The translations under genes and the position numbers were made by a program. 64,000 bases of DNA from Candidula unifasciata (lineage: Eukaryota; Mollusca; Gastropoda; Stylommatophora; Geomitridae): NCBI GenBank assembly GCA_905116865.2, contig CAJHNH020007035.1, positions 275,001 to 339,000 on the forward strand. Direction: 5' to 3'. Shown here piece after piece: positions 35,929-47,299 of this stretch (positions are counted from its first letter, which is position 1; each line of letters starts with the position of its first letter). The notes beneath the pieces are model-generated. The model worked only from the letters and a program-made list of their open reading frames with translations, did not search any database and was not told the origin of the DNA.

Positions 35929-36622
35929 ATCGGAATCTGCTTTCACCAACCAACTACCCAGAAATATTCTTGACATCCAACTCTATAGGAGAAACTTCAA
36001 CTAAAGAGAGGATGGCGCATAATGACTCTCCTTATAATGACAAATCAGCGGAAATAGAAAACGGTATTGGTCGATCTAACAAAGAGAACGTGATCAAAGA
36101 CTTTCCGTACCCAGCCAAATCAAGAGAAGCAGCTTACAGCCGATCTAATCAATATTCGAACACAACATCGAAAGATTCTCCAGCAAGCTTTAAAGTGTCT
36201 TCCATGAGTGTTAACCGTGAAAATGTCGACAGAGTTCGTTCTAGACTTCACAGGGATAACAACTCTCCAAACGGTTTCTCATCGCGATCTTCCTACCTCC
36301 ATGTAAATATTTTTGACGACCACTTAAATATTTCCAATTCAAAACTGGACAACACCCTTCTGAGACTGTTTTCCAGGAACTCAAATATAATTGGTCATTA
36401 CGCCGACTTCGATAATCAAATGGAATCGCACAATTTTGCATATTCGGATTTCATTGGTCTAGAACCTGTAGCTTGGAGGATTTATCCAATGAACGCAGCC
36501 CACAAGGAAACGCTTGACAGAGAAATGGACTTTATCGCCTTCCACGTGAAACCTCGAGAGATCATAAGTCGACTTTACAAAGATGGGATTCTGACATCAC
36601 TGGACTACAACCAAATGGCGAG
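35929..36622 (+). CDS. CARD/coiled-coil gene, exon with first half of the CARD domain
   Basis: A 694-nt exon (acceptor CTTGTTATAG|AT, phase 1; donor GCGAG|GTTAGT, phase 2). The first ~180 residues are Ser/Asn-rich, hydrophilic and probably disordered. The last ~45 residues read as helices 1-3 of a CARD (caspase recruitment domain): NAAHKETLDREMDFIAFH followed by KPREIISRLYKDGILTSLDY. The CARD hallmark pattern is helix 2 (ILxxLxxxxILT) followed by an acidic or polar turn. CARDs pair with other CARDs in apoptosis and innate-immune signalling complexes in the cytoplasm. The domain continues exactly in frame in the exon at 38432. Confidence 0.85.
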
Positions 36623-36634
36623 GTTAGTATACTT

Positions 36635-36990
36635 CTATGTTATGTTATCACAATCGACGTCACTGCACATCAGGAATTCCCATGCATGCTCAGTCCTCCA
36701 ATGCAGCAGCCACTCCAAGGTACTTCTACTAACTGTTCCCGTGAGAAGATTATAATATCTCCCATCTCGGGCTCGAAGGCGGCAATGTGCTTCACCATGC
36801 TTTACTCCCATGTCACGCAAGCGTGTTAGTGTCAGAAATTCATCATTATCCACTAGCCCAGTCCGTACAGCATTGACGATATCTGCTCTTTCCATGCGTC
36901 TTCCCATATGCATTGGTGCATTGCTTGCAGGTTGGTCCGCTCGCTCTTTACCCTTTGTGCCCACGTGACCAGGTGTGTAGACCCAGGGAG
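36635..36990 (-). pseudogene. LINE-G: tail of an RNase H-bearing element
   Basis: A 109-codon minus frame starts at the RNase H tail (TKGKERADQPASNAPMHMGR) and continues ITNA-type linker to RYYNLLTGTVSRSTLEWLLH and a Cys-containing end. The same 3' module occurs at 5035-5340 (-), 10370-10690 (+), 12530-12760 (-), 17650-17830 (-), 24530-24830 (+) and 25250-25490 (+). It starts 12 bp after the CARD exon donor at 36622. Confidence 0.75.
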
Positions 36991-37441
36991 GTAAAGTGCG
37001 ATTTTTAAATGCCTTCTACCCATTCAGAGCGCATACTGCCTGTTGCTATTACAAATGGGTATATGTGTCAGTGTGCGTGTGTATGTGCGCGTGCGCATGA
37101 CTGTGTCTATAATGATAAACGTATTTTATAATGATAAACGTATTCTATAAAGATAAACGTATTTCCATAGCAGATGCAGTGGTTGGGGTAGTAAAGTGTT
37201 ATACCTTTACATACACTAGGTCGTGACAAAAACGGAGGATGGTCGGTTCTCTTAATTTTAGTCTTTCCTGTGGAACAATTCTGGAAATAATCAGGGACCC
37301 AGATTTATGAAGCTATAAGTTAATGATTCCCTTTAAAGCTGTATCGAATACAGAAAGATTTGGACATCAAGATAGCTTTAAACAAAGCTTTTGGCCCCAG
37401 CATATAAGTTTTCTAACAGAAGGATCAAAGAAGTATAAAAA

Positions 37442-37592
<151 letters not shown>

Positions 37593-37787
37593 ACGACACT
37601 CACATTTAGTAAGAACAGTAAAGAATGGAAGAGGATCCCTGGGTGGATCAGCATCACAGTGGATACAATATACCCAAGACTTACCAGGCATGACAGTTGC
37701 CGAGACAGAACAGATGATGTCCAGGGACTATGTGGGCTCTGTTGCGTACCGTGGTGGCAGAGACCTTCTGCAAAGGATCTTCTACAA

Positions 37788-37974
37788 CAGTGGCTCTCAA
37801 CCTTCCTAATGCCGGGACCCTTTAATACGGTTCCCCCATGTTCTGGCGACCTACAAACGATTATTTTACTTCATAACTTCAAAGAGTATGGGATTTTCGA
37901 TGGTCTTAGGCGTCTCCTGTGAAAGGGTCGTTCGATCAAAAAAAGGGTGGCGACCGGCAGGGTGAGAACCGCTG
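37788..37974 (+). mobile_element. hAT-type MITE, 187 bp
   Basis: The left end CAGTGGCTCTCAACCTTCCT and right end GGGTGAGAACCGCTG are inverted repeats. The flanks TTCTACAA and TTCTACAG are near-identical 8-bp target copies. It lies in the intron that splits the CARD domain. Confidence 0.87.
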
Positions 37975-38084
37975 TTCTACAGGATAACATTGAACTTTTA
38001 TCCCATTCTAGTAAATCTAGTCTAGTTAATGAATGTTCTTTAATTTGCTAAACGATATACTATCTTCTACATTTTAGCGTTTCC

Positions 38085-38290
38085 CAGTTGTGAACTATGG
38101 GAGAACGTTCTTGGTGTTCGTCTGCTTCTGAACATTAGTATTGTTCTAGAACTTGAGTTTAGCGTTCACATCCATTTTACACACTTGGCTTATTTATATG
38201 CAGACTGCTGGTTCCTTGCCACTCAGGTAGAAGCACTCCGACATCTAAGTAAACTCAGTCAATTAAACGCCTGCTTCCTGTGGTCTATTC
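38085..38290 (-). mobile_element. SINE-A copy
   Basis: Reverse-oriented: TTCTAGAACTTGAGTTTAGC, CATCCATTTTACACACTTGG, GCAGACTGCTGGTTCCTTGC. It sits about 140 bp before the second CARD exon. Confidence 0.68.
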
Positions 38291-38431
38291 TCCCCCTCCC
38301 CCGCCCCATAATAGAGCCCCAGAACACACACAGGGAGATACACTATCTTTTTGTCTTCTATGTGTGCACAGCAGTGTATATATACAAGACAGTATTTGAC
38401 TATAGTACATTATGTTCTATGTCTGTTGAAG

Positions 38432-38636
38432 GACCGCTGCTCAAGGAGACAGGGCAGTCACTCGACTCTTGATACGGACCTTACAACGGCGTGGAGCAAA
38501 GGCGTATCCTGCGCTGATAGATGCTCTTTTAGCCAGCGACTACTTCTTGGTGTGCGAGCGCCTATCAGAGTCGGAGCATGAGCTGAAGAGCGGAATGATG
38601 ACAGACAGGGCACAGAAGTACTGGGGCAACATACAG
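38432..38636 (+). CDS. CARD/coiled-coil gene, exon with second half of the CARD domain
   Basis: A 205-nt exon (acceptor CTGTTGAAG|G, phase 2; donor ATACAG|GTTTGT, phase 0). It encodes TAAQGDRAVTRLLIRTLQRR, then GAKAYPALIDALLASDYFLV, then CERLSE. Helices 4-6 of a CARD are clear: R..LL..L..RG..AY..LI.AL..S.Y..L...L. Joined to the previous exon the domain has normal length (about 90 residues) with no stop and no missing helix. The tail (SEHELKSGMMTDRAQKYWGN) is polar. This is the strongest domain call in the gene. Confidence 0.9.
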
Positions 38637-38639
38637 GTT

Positions 38640-39175
38640 TGTTATGGTGGTATTTGTATTGTTTCTGGAAATCACTCTTGTTGGAAAACTGTCCGAAGTC
38701 TTTTCTTCGGCAAGGATGTGAATGATGGGCAATGAATAATGAAACGTCGAAGAAATTTTAGATTTTAGTTTCGCTTCTTTTTAGCAGACTGTTTTTAGAA
38801 CTGTGTAAATAGATGGTGTTGGAGAGAAGATTATAGATGTTAAGGTTCGGTTACTAACACAGACCTAATTACCGCCTTCTCCAGCTGGAGCCCGGCTGTG
38901 ATCTAATCCCTTCAAACCGCCTGTCCTGTGATGACGTATGACCTGGTGATTTTTTAACACGCCTCTCTGAGAATGTGAAGCTCCAGTACCGGTCTTGCAC
39001 ACTCCGCTGGTATCTCAACTTGGGGAGGGGAAGAGGAGTTTTGTCAAGCAGATTCCAGATGGCGGCTTAGTGCTGTGTCGAGAGAAAAGTGTGTGTACAA
39101 CCTAATTTTGACTGACGCAAGTCTCTGTTCAAGCCTCTGTTCAAGCAATCAACACATCGATGCGTTGAATTTGCG
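38640..39175. other. CARD-gene intron, nothing recognised
   Basis: Unique-looking sequence between the second CARD exon and the TTAA-flanked element. Confidence 0.5.
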
Positions 39176-39181
39176 AATTAA

Positions 39182-39921
39182 GGGGTCACTACGACGATTT
39201 TTTTTTTTAATTTACAGAGTTAGAGCAATTATTTTATATTGGTCATTTGGAGGGATACATGTTATTACATTTGCATACTTTAAGTGTGGAAAAAAAATCA
39301 TGGTTGTCACGGCAATGGCCGCCATCTTTGGGGAAAAAACAACATGTACGTAAAATACTAAAATTAAAAAAAATAAACATACGTATTAAACAATAAATGA
39401 TAGATTCCTGACTTTTTATTCTATTTAGAGGTACAGGTGTAGTTTATTTACTTTAAACATGTTTTTAAATATTTTTCGTAGAATTTTAAAGTGTAGGTTT
39501 ATTGAAAAGGTCACCCCAAAAAAAAATCTTGCATCATAAGACAATAATCAAATTTTACAAAACAAAAACTTTCTGAAATCTACTTTTGAAAAGACCAGTT
39601 CCTATAATATTATTTAAGGAGTATATATACCGAATTTCATGTTTCTAGTCTTTATCTTAGCTGAGATTTAGAATTTCACACACACACACACACACACACA
39701 AAATATAGAGATGTGACAAAACTGACTTCTAAACTTTTTTTTATCTTAAAAGAGTGTATGGGTTGGTGCCTTTGGTATTAACTTTTCAAAGCAAAATTGT
39801 TTACAAATGACATAAATTTTGTGTGCAATCTATTCTATGAATGCCGAACTTTACAAAAACGAACACATTGAAAAAGTGATATTTTTGTCATAAATTGGAG
39901 AAATTGCCGTGTAGTGACCCC
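39182..39921. mobile_element. TTAA-flanked inverted-repeat element, 740 bp (piggyBac-like MITE)
   Basis: The element begins GGGGTCACTACGACG and ends CGTGTAGTGACCCC. It is bounded by TTAA on both sides (39178-39181, 39922-39925), the target site of piggyBac-type transposases. The interior is AT-rich with a (CA)n run and no transposase. It lies in the intron after the second CARD exon. Confidence 0.82.
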
Positions 39922-39939
39922 TTAAATCTTACAAACAAA

Positions 39940-40265
39940 GAGCTAGTTAGCCAACTAAGAAGTCAGCCAAAAAGTAACCAGCCAGCTAGTTAACTAGTCC
40001 CCCAGCCAACTAGCCTGAAAACCAACTACGTTATCAACATGAACTAACCAACCAACCAACCAGCGAGCCCACCAACCAAACCACAAAGCAACCAGAAAGC
40101 CAACTAGGTAATCAGAACTAACCATTCAACCAGCCAGACAGAAAGTCAACTAGGCAGTTTAACCAAGAGCTAACCAGCCAACCAACCACCAAGCCAGCCA
40201 ACAGCTGATTATCTAACCAACCAGCTAGCTAGATAGCAAATTAACAAACTAGCAAATCAACCAAC
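39940..40265. repeat. Degenerate AACC/AGCC tetranucleotide tract
   Basis: The same style as 17585-18345 (AACCAGCCAGCTAGTTAACT). It starts immediately after the TTAA-flanked element. Confidence 0.75.
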
Positions 40266-40669
40266 TAAAGTAATGGCCTGTTTCCCAGCCTTGAGACGTA
40301 CAAAGTCTAGAGTATATATATATATAATCATAAACCAGTTTGCAAAAGGTATATGATGTAGCTGAAATCATATTTAACTTGCTAAAACATTTCCCGACGT
40401 TTATTTCTGGATATGCGCCCAATTTTTTTTTAAATGTCACGTTCAACAAGCAACCTCGAAGGTGAAGCTTTAGGTTATCACTGTGACTAGGTTATGTGAG
40501 GCATATAAAATGGCTTAGCACTGCACGCCACCAAGAGACCTAAATAGGTCACCTACGACGTTCATGCGATCAAAGGAGACAGACCCTAATACTGTTAAGG
40601 TCGCCGATGATGTGTTCTGGCTAAGCCATCTGGGTATCTTTAACTTAAGAAGGAAAAAACCCTGCTTTG

Positions 40670-40900
40670 ATGCAGACTAACCAGTATCAATAGCAAGGTC
40701 AGGTGGTACCCGGTGCAGATTATCTCCCCTACCAATATAAATAAATATATATATATAATTGAATTAAACAACACATTTTTGCCAGTTTGCCTCATTGATG
40801 ACACCCGATGCAGACAGTCTACCCTACCTCAATATATATTTACTTTTGATTTTAACAACACATTTTTACCAGTTTCTCAGCGACGACACTGAGGGCGGGC
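40670..40900. repeat. ~125-bp tandem repeat, three diverged units
   Basis: Units share ACACATTTTTGCCAGTTT, TGATGACACCCGATGCAGAC and CCCTACC. They resemble the array at 43560-43990, so both may come from one repeat family. Confidence 0.65.
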
Positions 40901-41292
40901 GGCCTGTGCAGACCTTTCAACACCACTGATTCGAGCTCACCACAACAGTCAAGGGTACCAACAATTGCAATACTATGGTGGCTTCTTTCAGGCCGTCTTT
41001 ATCTACACGTGCTCTATCAGTGAAGCATAGGCCACAGGCCATTTCCCGGAAAGCTGATTCTTAACTTAATCATAAATATTTGGATTTTACAGCTAAAGCT
41101 TTCTGCGAAATGAATAAGTCAGTCTTATGCCAAAATCCTAGGACTGCCTCTTACGGCATACGTGGCACGTTATAGTTTTTGTTTGTTTCAGTCGCTTCAA
41201 TAATAGACACAATAACATAAAGTTAAAAGCATTTAATGTGTAGTTAATATTTCTTACCCTGAGATTGAATGTCTGTTTTTAAATTTTCACAG

Positions 41293-41623
41293 AATGGAAT
41301 GTACACAGTTCCAAGCAAATTGAATACACCGCACATTGGCACAGGTCCAGATTACTACGCCTTTAATTGGTCATCATTTCCCAATTCAACCAGATTTTCA
41401 CCCAATCAAAGCTTTCATTTAAATGAGACCTGGCCACAAGCCAATCATAGAAGTCTAATCGATCACACATCCCCACTGTATAATACAATGCCAGCCAATC
41501 ACCTAGTGACACCGGATGGGCGTGACTCACAAATGCGGGGAACCATCCGTCTGGAACATCGACTTAACGATGTAGATAGACATCTGAAGATGATTCATCA
41601 GGAAATCGCTAGCCTTAGATCAG
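41293..41623 (+). CDS. CARD/coiled-coil gene, exon with coiled-coil segment 1
   Basis: A 331-nt exon (acceptor ATTTTCACAG|AAT, phase 0; donor ATCAG|GTAATA, phase 1). The first 80 residues are Asn/Ser/Pro-rich with no recognised domain. The last ~25 residues, LEHRLNDVDRHLKMIHQEIA then SLRS, form a heptad-like helix. This tail resembles the tails of the exons at 44061 and 48622, which suggests all three descend from one duplicated exon. Confidence 0.75.
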
Positions 41624-41734
41624 GTAATAATTTCTCTCGCTAGCTATCTTTGCCAGTGAAAATGAGCACACACGCACGCAAACACGTACAAACACACACG
41701 TTGCTATCTAAAGGTTTACCATACTATCATGAGA

Positions 41735-41965
41735 TTTAAAAATCTCAATATGGACGGCAGACCAATAAGGCAGATCGCAAATACCCTGTTCAACTTTCAA
41801 AGAAGTTACAGATCAGGCACCCGTAACAGCTACACCAGACAGAACAGGTGTCACCTGCAGTCCTATGCAGGTAAGGACGAGACAATAAAGTACAAACACC
41901 AAGAGGCAGAAGAAGACCTAGAAGAATGTGGACTGACAGAGGCCTAAGGCTTTCTAAAAAATACT
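41735..41965 (+). pseudogene. LINE 3'-end fragment
   Basis: The frame contains TPRGRRRPRRMWTDRGLRLS after the usual connection region. It is short, stop-broken and intronic. Confidence 0.6.
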
Positions 41966-43260
41966 AGGGAACCCTAAAACGATAGCGAAGTAACATGTAT
42001 CTCATGTTTGTGGTTCTTGAAGAGTAATTACCGCAAGCTATTTGTTCACACGAGGATTATTTACAAAAGGGCAAATATGTATTGCAACATCGAATACATC
42101 ACATTTTATGGGAGATCGGACAGAGAAGTATACTGAGGGAGGATATTAAGAAGAGGGAATGTAACCTGAAAACTTGAATATTGAGGTAGGGCAGACCAGG
42201 ATAAAGCCGTGGTTGATAACTGGTCTAGGAGGAAGCTCCAACATGCTGACAGGCAGAGCACAGTTCTTCTGATCGATCAGCTTCTGCAGCATGCTGTGTT
42301 CCAAACGTATTGGTGTAACTTTTCGTCTAGCTAGAATGAAGCATCATGCAGCATGGGCAACACATGGTTGTGTGCTACGGAAAGGAGGAACTTCATCCCT
42401 GGCTTTAACTGTCTATCGCCATGGGCTGTAATTTCCGAACCTCCCAATAGCACAATATAACACTGTCACATGGAAATGTATCAACAACAACAATTACGGA
42501 AGACAAGCCCACAACTAATCATACTTACATTTATCGCTGGAAACGAAACATACTATTCCACTGATATCCATCCTGAATAATAATGATATCCTCACAGTTT
42601 ACAAACGAAGACGCGTACAACTCGCTGGCTGCACACTACTGGACTGACCTTGTGGCCAGATTCTAGGGCTGTGAGTGGTCCTCACTCCAGTCCGTGGCCT
42701 GCGTTTAAGGACATGCCAGTTTTGTCATTCACAGCCAAAACATAAAAATAAAAAATAAATTCCCTTAGGTTCGTGCGAGTTTTATTCATGTCCAACTGTG
42801 AAAAGGGGCGAGGGTAAAAGCTCCAAGGCCCCTTAACAAGCATGTCGTAAAAGTCGGCTAACTGATAATTTTTTTAATCGGATGTGCTGTGCAGACATCG
42901 CACTCTATATATAAATGACAATACAGTGTGCCAGCCGCCATTGTAAACGCTATTACATGAGGAGACACAAAGTTTTTATCATATACCTGTTCCTTAGCAG
43001 AAAATGGCGATCATGACTCACCAGTTATCTCGATTATTTGCTTTGTTCATGGAGGCTGAAACGAGCGTATATATGTCTATTGCACAGTGTCGTACCACAT
43101 CCCTTATAAAGACACGTAGCCGTCTCATCCAAAAACCACTGAGAAAGAGAACGTAAAGAAGAAAACCAAGGCCCTTCAAAGTCTGTACATAAGAATTTAT
43201 TCGCTGTCTCTGACAATCCGTTATTTATCGCGTGAATTCTTCCTTTTGTTTTGTATCTAT
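41965..43260. other. CARD-gene intron, mostly unrecognised
   Basis: Contains a SINE-A-like head word near 42835 (CAAGCATGTCGTAAAAGTCG) and otherwise no feature that can be named. Confidence 0.45.
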
Positions 43261-43264
43261 GCAT

Positions 43265-43515
43265 CTCTTCTTCTTCTTCTTTGCGTTCACCGATTGTAAG
43301 CTCTGGTGAAAAGTTTTGGTTGTTCGTCCACTTCTGTATTTAAGTCTTGTTCCAGAACTTGAGTTTTGTGTGCAAACTCGTTCTGCACATCCATTTTACA
43401 GATCTAGCTTATTTATATGCAGACTGTTGGTTCCTTGATTCTCATTCTGATGCACTCCGACTTCGACAGGAAACACCACTAATTAGTAGACTTTAACGAC
43501 AAGCCGGTTGAGGGC
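43265..43515 (-). mobile_element. SINE-A copy
   Basis: Reverse-oriented, starting with its tail TCTTCTTCTTCTTTGCGTTC, then GTTGTTCGTCCACTTCTGTA, CAGACTGTTGGTTCCTTGAT, ACCACTAATTAGTAGAC. Confidence 0.75.
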
Positions 43516-43559
43516 AGTGAGTCTGTTCTTTTATCCCTCACAGTGGGTACCCAGCAGTG

Positions 43560-43990
43560 GCATTACAAGGCTAGGTGATAGCCGATGCCTAGATCCCACC
43601 TCCCTTTTCCCACACACACACATACACACACATAATTATGTGTATTTTTTTATTTTTTATCTGTAAGAAACATGTTTTTGCCATGTTGTGTCACCCCTTC
43701 CCCTCTCACAGTGATGATAACCAGTGTGCCCCCTTCCCCACACACAAACACACGTATGTGCATTTTTTAAAATCTATAAGACACACATTTTAACCACCGC
43801 CCACAGTGATGACACCCAGTGCGTCCCCAGCCCCCCCCCCCTCCCCAAACACACACTTATGTGCATTTTTTTATTGTGTAAGACATGTTTTTGCTATGTT
43901 GTCACATCCTCCCCCCCCCCACCCCAACATTGTGGCCCCCATCCCACAAACACACACACCTTCCTGCGCCTATGGGCTCTATAACCCACA
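43560..43990. repeat. ~115-bp tandem repeat, about four units
   Basis: Each unit has CACAGTGATGACACCCAGTG, a C-rich run, ACACACAC, TTATGTGCATTTTTTA and AGACATGTTTTTGC. A related set of three more diverged units lies at about 40670-40900. The C-rich Pro/His frames across it are artefacts. Confidence 0.75.
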
Positions 43991-44060
43991 CGGGGATTTC
44001 ACTTTTCTCAATAACATTTTTTCCTTTCTCAAATCTGAAACCCCTACTTGATCAATCCAG

Positions 44061-44240
44061 ACTCCACAACACATCACAACACCCGGGCAACGGGGCGAGA
44101 TTCTCCGCTGAGACAGATCACGAGCCTGGGGCAGCAAGAGATTCTCCACGAGCAACTCCAACTGCAGATGAACGACCTCAAAAGGAAGATGAAGAAAGTC
44201 CACGAGGACGTCACAACTTTAAAAGGCAGGGACTCTGTCA
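44061..44240 (+). CDS. CARD/coiled-coil gene, coiled-coil exon 2 (180 nt, phase 1-1)
   Basis: The acceptor ATCAATCCAG|AC completes an Asp codon from the previous exon; the donor CTGTCA|GTGAGT ends in phase 1. It encodes a polar 30-residue lead and then EILHEQLQLQMNDLKRKMKK followed by VHEDVTTLK, a clear amphipathic coiled coil. Length, phase and the final H-x-D-V-T-x-L-K motif are shared with the exon at 48622. Confidence 0.75.
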
Positions 44241-44324
44241 GTGAGTTTTGTCGAGTGTTCATTGAGTGTTCGTCCGTCCAATTTCACCGACATCACCAAC
44301 CGAGTGCTGAGTAAAGATAATGGT

Positions 44325-44560
44325 CAGAGGATCGACTTGATTGCACCGTGTTTAACCCATATGGCTCAGTCTCTATCCGCAGAACAGCTAGCTGCCTGCA
44401 GATATCGTTGTACAGAGCACGACCTCTGTGGCTCCGGCGACGATCCCCATATAATCATACAAATTGCACTCGTGAATTGAACGGCGTCTTCAGAGTGTAT
44501 GGCGGGCGGCTTGATCACTTCGCCACAGAGACCTTCCTCCCGCGAGTGCCGATTGGTCTA
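44325..44560 (+). repeat. Repeat-F copy
   Basis: ATCGACTTGATTGCACCGTG, CTGTGGCTCCGGCGACGATC, TGCACTCGTGAATTGAACGG, GATCACTTCGCCACAGAGAC; a short SINE-C-like tail follows to about 44580. Confidence 0.68.
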
Positions 44561-44609
44561 CAAAATGTAGGTCTCGGTGGAAAATGGTTATTTTTATTGT
44601 GCTACCTCT

Positions 44610-45240
44610 TTTACCACCACCATTATCATTACTGCTACCACCACCATTATCACTACTGCTACCACCACCAATATCACTACTGCTACCACCACCATTATCA
44701 CTACTGCTACCACTACCATTATCACTACTGCTACCACCATCATTATCACTACTGCCACCACCACCATTATCACTACTGCTGCCACCACCATTATCACTAC
44801 TGCTACCACCACTATTATTGCTACTACTGCTACCACCACCATTATTGCTACTACTGCTACCACCACCATTATCACTACTGCTACCACCACCATTATTGCT
44901 ACTACTGCTACCACCACCATTATCACTACTGCTACCACCACCATTATTGCTACTACTGCTACCACCACCATTATCACTACTGCTACCACCCCCATTATCA
45001 CTACTGCTACCACCACCATTATCACTACTGCTACCACTACCATTATCACTACTGCTGCCACCACCATTATCACTACTGCTACCACCACCATTATCACTAC
45101 TGCTACCACCACTATTATCACTACTGCTACCACCACCATTATCACTACTGCTACCACCACCATTATTACTATTGCTAACACCACCATTATCACTACTGCT
45201 ACCACCACCATTATCACTACTGCTACCATCACCATTACTG
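44610..45240. repeat. 24-bp array (CACTACTGCTACCACCACCA type), about 26 units
   Basis: An intronic array between the coiled-coil exons at 44061 and 48622. The 24-bp unit has no stop in any frame of either strand, so several long frames (227-276 codons) appear. They have no start context, splice sites or conserved content, and are not called as genes. Confidence 0.92.
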
Positions 45241-45439
45241 TTCTTACATTCACTACTTGCGCTGTGATTATCATAACAACAAATATTACTAGAACCATCA
45301 TTTTAACCAAAATAGCTATAATTAAAATACATACAGACAAGCACGCCAATACACGGTTAGAAAGAAAAACAGACAAACAGTGTTTGCGTCTGTTTTTTAC
45401 CTGACGTAACGACAAACGACGTCGACCAAATTTGCAAAT

Positions 45440-46176
45440 CAGCTAACATCAGCGAGGGAAACAACAGCGGAGAATGACGAAATTAATTGCTTTTTGCCGA
45501 TGACCAGGCAATCATAGCACCAACAGTAGTACAGCTACAAGAAGATATTATTAGACTCTTCTCATAATGCGATAACTATGATCTAAAGATCAACGCAGAT
45601 TAAACAGAACTGATGACATTCTCCAGAAAAGGAAGAACCATCAATATAAAAATCTATCAACGCCAATTAAAGCAGAAGAAGGATTTATGGAAATAATTTT
45701 TTCAGAAGACGGAAGTATGAATAATGAAAGCCAGCAAAGATGCAATAAAGCTTGGTCAAGTTTTAGGCCAAATGGCACCAATTTTGAAATGCAAGCATGT
45801 GAATATGAACCTTAAAAGAACACTGTTTAACACCATATTCTTAATAACGCTTTGCTTTCAATGTCAAATATGGACACTGTCTTCAGAAAACAGAAGGAAA
45901 GTCACGAAAGAAATGAAATGTTTACGTACTATGCTAGGTGTAACGAGGAAAGATCGACTTAGGAACGATGATAACAGGAGGAGAGTCGGCTCAGAATCAG
46001 TACTGGATTTTATAGGCAGGCAACAAATCAAATGGTTTGGCCATGTAACAAGAATAGCAGCCGACAGGACACCACAGAGAGCATTGTTATACAGATACAA
46101 CGGTAACAGACCCAGAGGTCGACTACGCGGAACATGTACCGCAGAAATATCAGAGACTGACAAGTATTATATATGA
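45440..46176 (+). pseudogene. Decayed non-LTR retrotransposon reverse transcriptase (3' part)
   Basis: The longest LINE remnant here. Around 45490-45660 a broken frame shows FADDQAIIAPTVVQLQEDII, whose FADD is the reverse transcriptase active-site motif of the palm domain, with in-frame stops after it. From 45724 an open frame of 150 codons carries the thumb/connection region: RTLFNTIFLITLCFQCQIWT, EMKCLRTMLGVTRKDRLRND, then QQIKWFGHVTRIAADRTPQR. A full-length element would be several kb; this copy is 5' truncated and stop-broken. It ends next to the (GAA)n tract. Confidence 0.85.
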
Positions 46177-46246
46177 AGCGAACAGAAGGGCCCGTACCGG
46201 AGATCTTTTCCTACCCTGACGCAGCTAGGCGTTCCAGGAGTAGAGA

Positions 46247-46346
46247 AAAGAAGAAGAAGATGATGAAGAAGAAGAAGAAGAAGAAGAAGAAGAAGAAGAA
46301 GAAGAAGAAGAAGAAGAAGAAGAAGAAGAAGAAGAAGAAGAAGAAG

Positions 46347-46378
<32 letters not shown>

Positions 46379-47241
46379 GAAGAACAAGTAGTAGAAGAAG
46401 AAGAAGAAGAAGAAGAAGAAGAAGAAGAAGAAGAAGAAGAAGAAGAAGAAGAAGAAAGAAGAAGAAAGAAGAAGAAGAAGAAGAAGAAGAAGAAGAAAAG
46501 AAGAAGAAGAAGAAGAAGAAGAAGAAAGAAGAAAAAGACGAGAAGAAGAAGAAGAAGAAGAAGAAGAAGAAGAAGAAAGAAGAAGAAGAAGAAGAAGAAG
46601 AAGAAGAAGAAGAAGAAGAAGAAGAAGAAGAAGAAGAAGAAGAAGAAGAAGAAGAAGAAGAAGAAGAAGAAGAAGAAGAAGAAGAAGAAGAAGAAGAAGA
46701 AGAAGAAGAAGAAGAAGAAGAAGAAGAAGAAGAAGAAGCAGAAGAAGAAGAAGAAGAAGAAGAAGAAGAAGAAGAAGAAGAAGAAGAAGAAGAAGAAGAA
46801 GAAGAAGAAGAAGAAGAAGAAGAAGAAGAAGAAGAAGAAGAAGAAGAAGAAGAAGAAGAAGAAGAAGAAGAAGAAGAAGAAGAAGAAGAAGAAGAAGAAG
46901 AAGAAGAAGAAGAAGAAGAGAAGAAGAAGAAGAAGAAGAAGAAGAAGAAGAAGAAGAAGAAGAAGAAGAAGAAGAAGAAGAAGAAGAAGAGAAGAAGAAG
47001 AAGAAGAAGAAGAAGCAGCAGCAGCAGAAGAAGAAGAAGAAGAAGAAGAAGAAGAAGAAGAAGAAGAAGAAGAAGAAGAAGAAGAAGAAGAAGAAGAAGA
47101 AGAAGAAGAAGAAGAAGAAGAAGAAGAAGAAGAAGAAGAAGAAGAAGAAGAAGAAGAAGAAGAAGAAGAAGAAGAAGAAGAAGAAGAAGAAGAAGAAGAA
47201 GAAGAAGAAGAAGAAGAAGAAGAAGAAGAAGAAGAAGAAAA
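46247..47241. repeat. ~1-kb (GAA)n tract
   Basis: Almost pure GAA/AAG triplets for about 330 units, with a few CAG, TAG and single-base interruptions. It lies in an intron of the CARD gene with the purine strand on the sense strand. It follows a LINE remnant ending near 46175. The 360-residue Leu/Ser/Phe frames on the minus strand are artefacts. Confidence 0.97.
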
Positions 47242-47299
47242 CGTAACGACAAAATGATTTTTTTAACCATAAAAAATAAAATACTTCAACAATAGATTG

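Noticed and set aside
44348..45415. Several 227-276 codon frames
   Set aside because: The 24-bp unit has no stops in any frame; no splice or start support.
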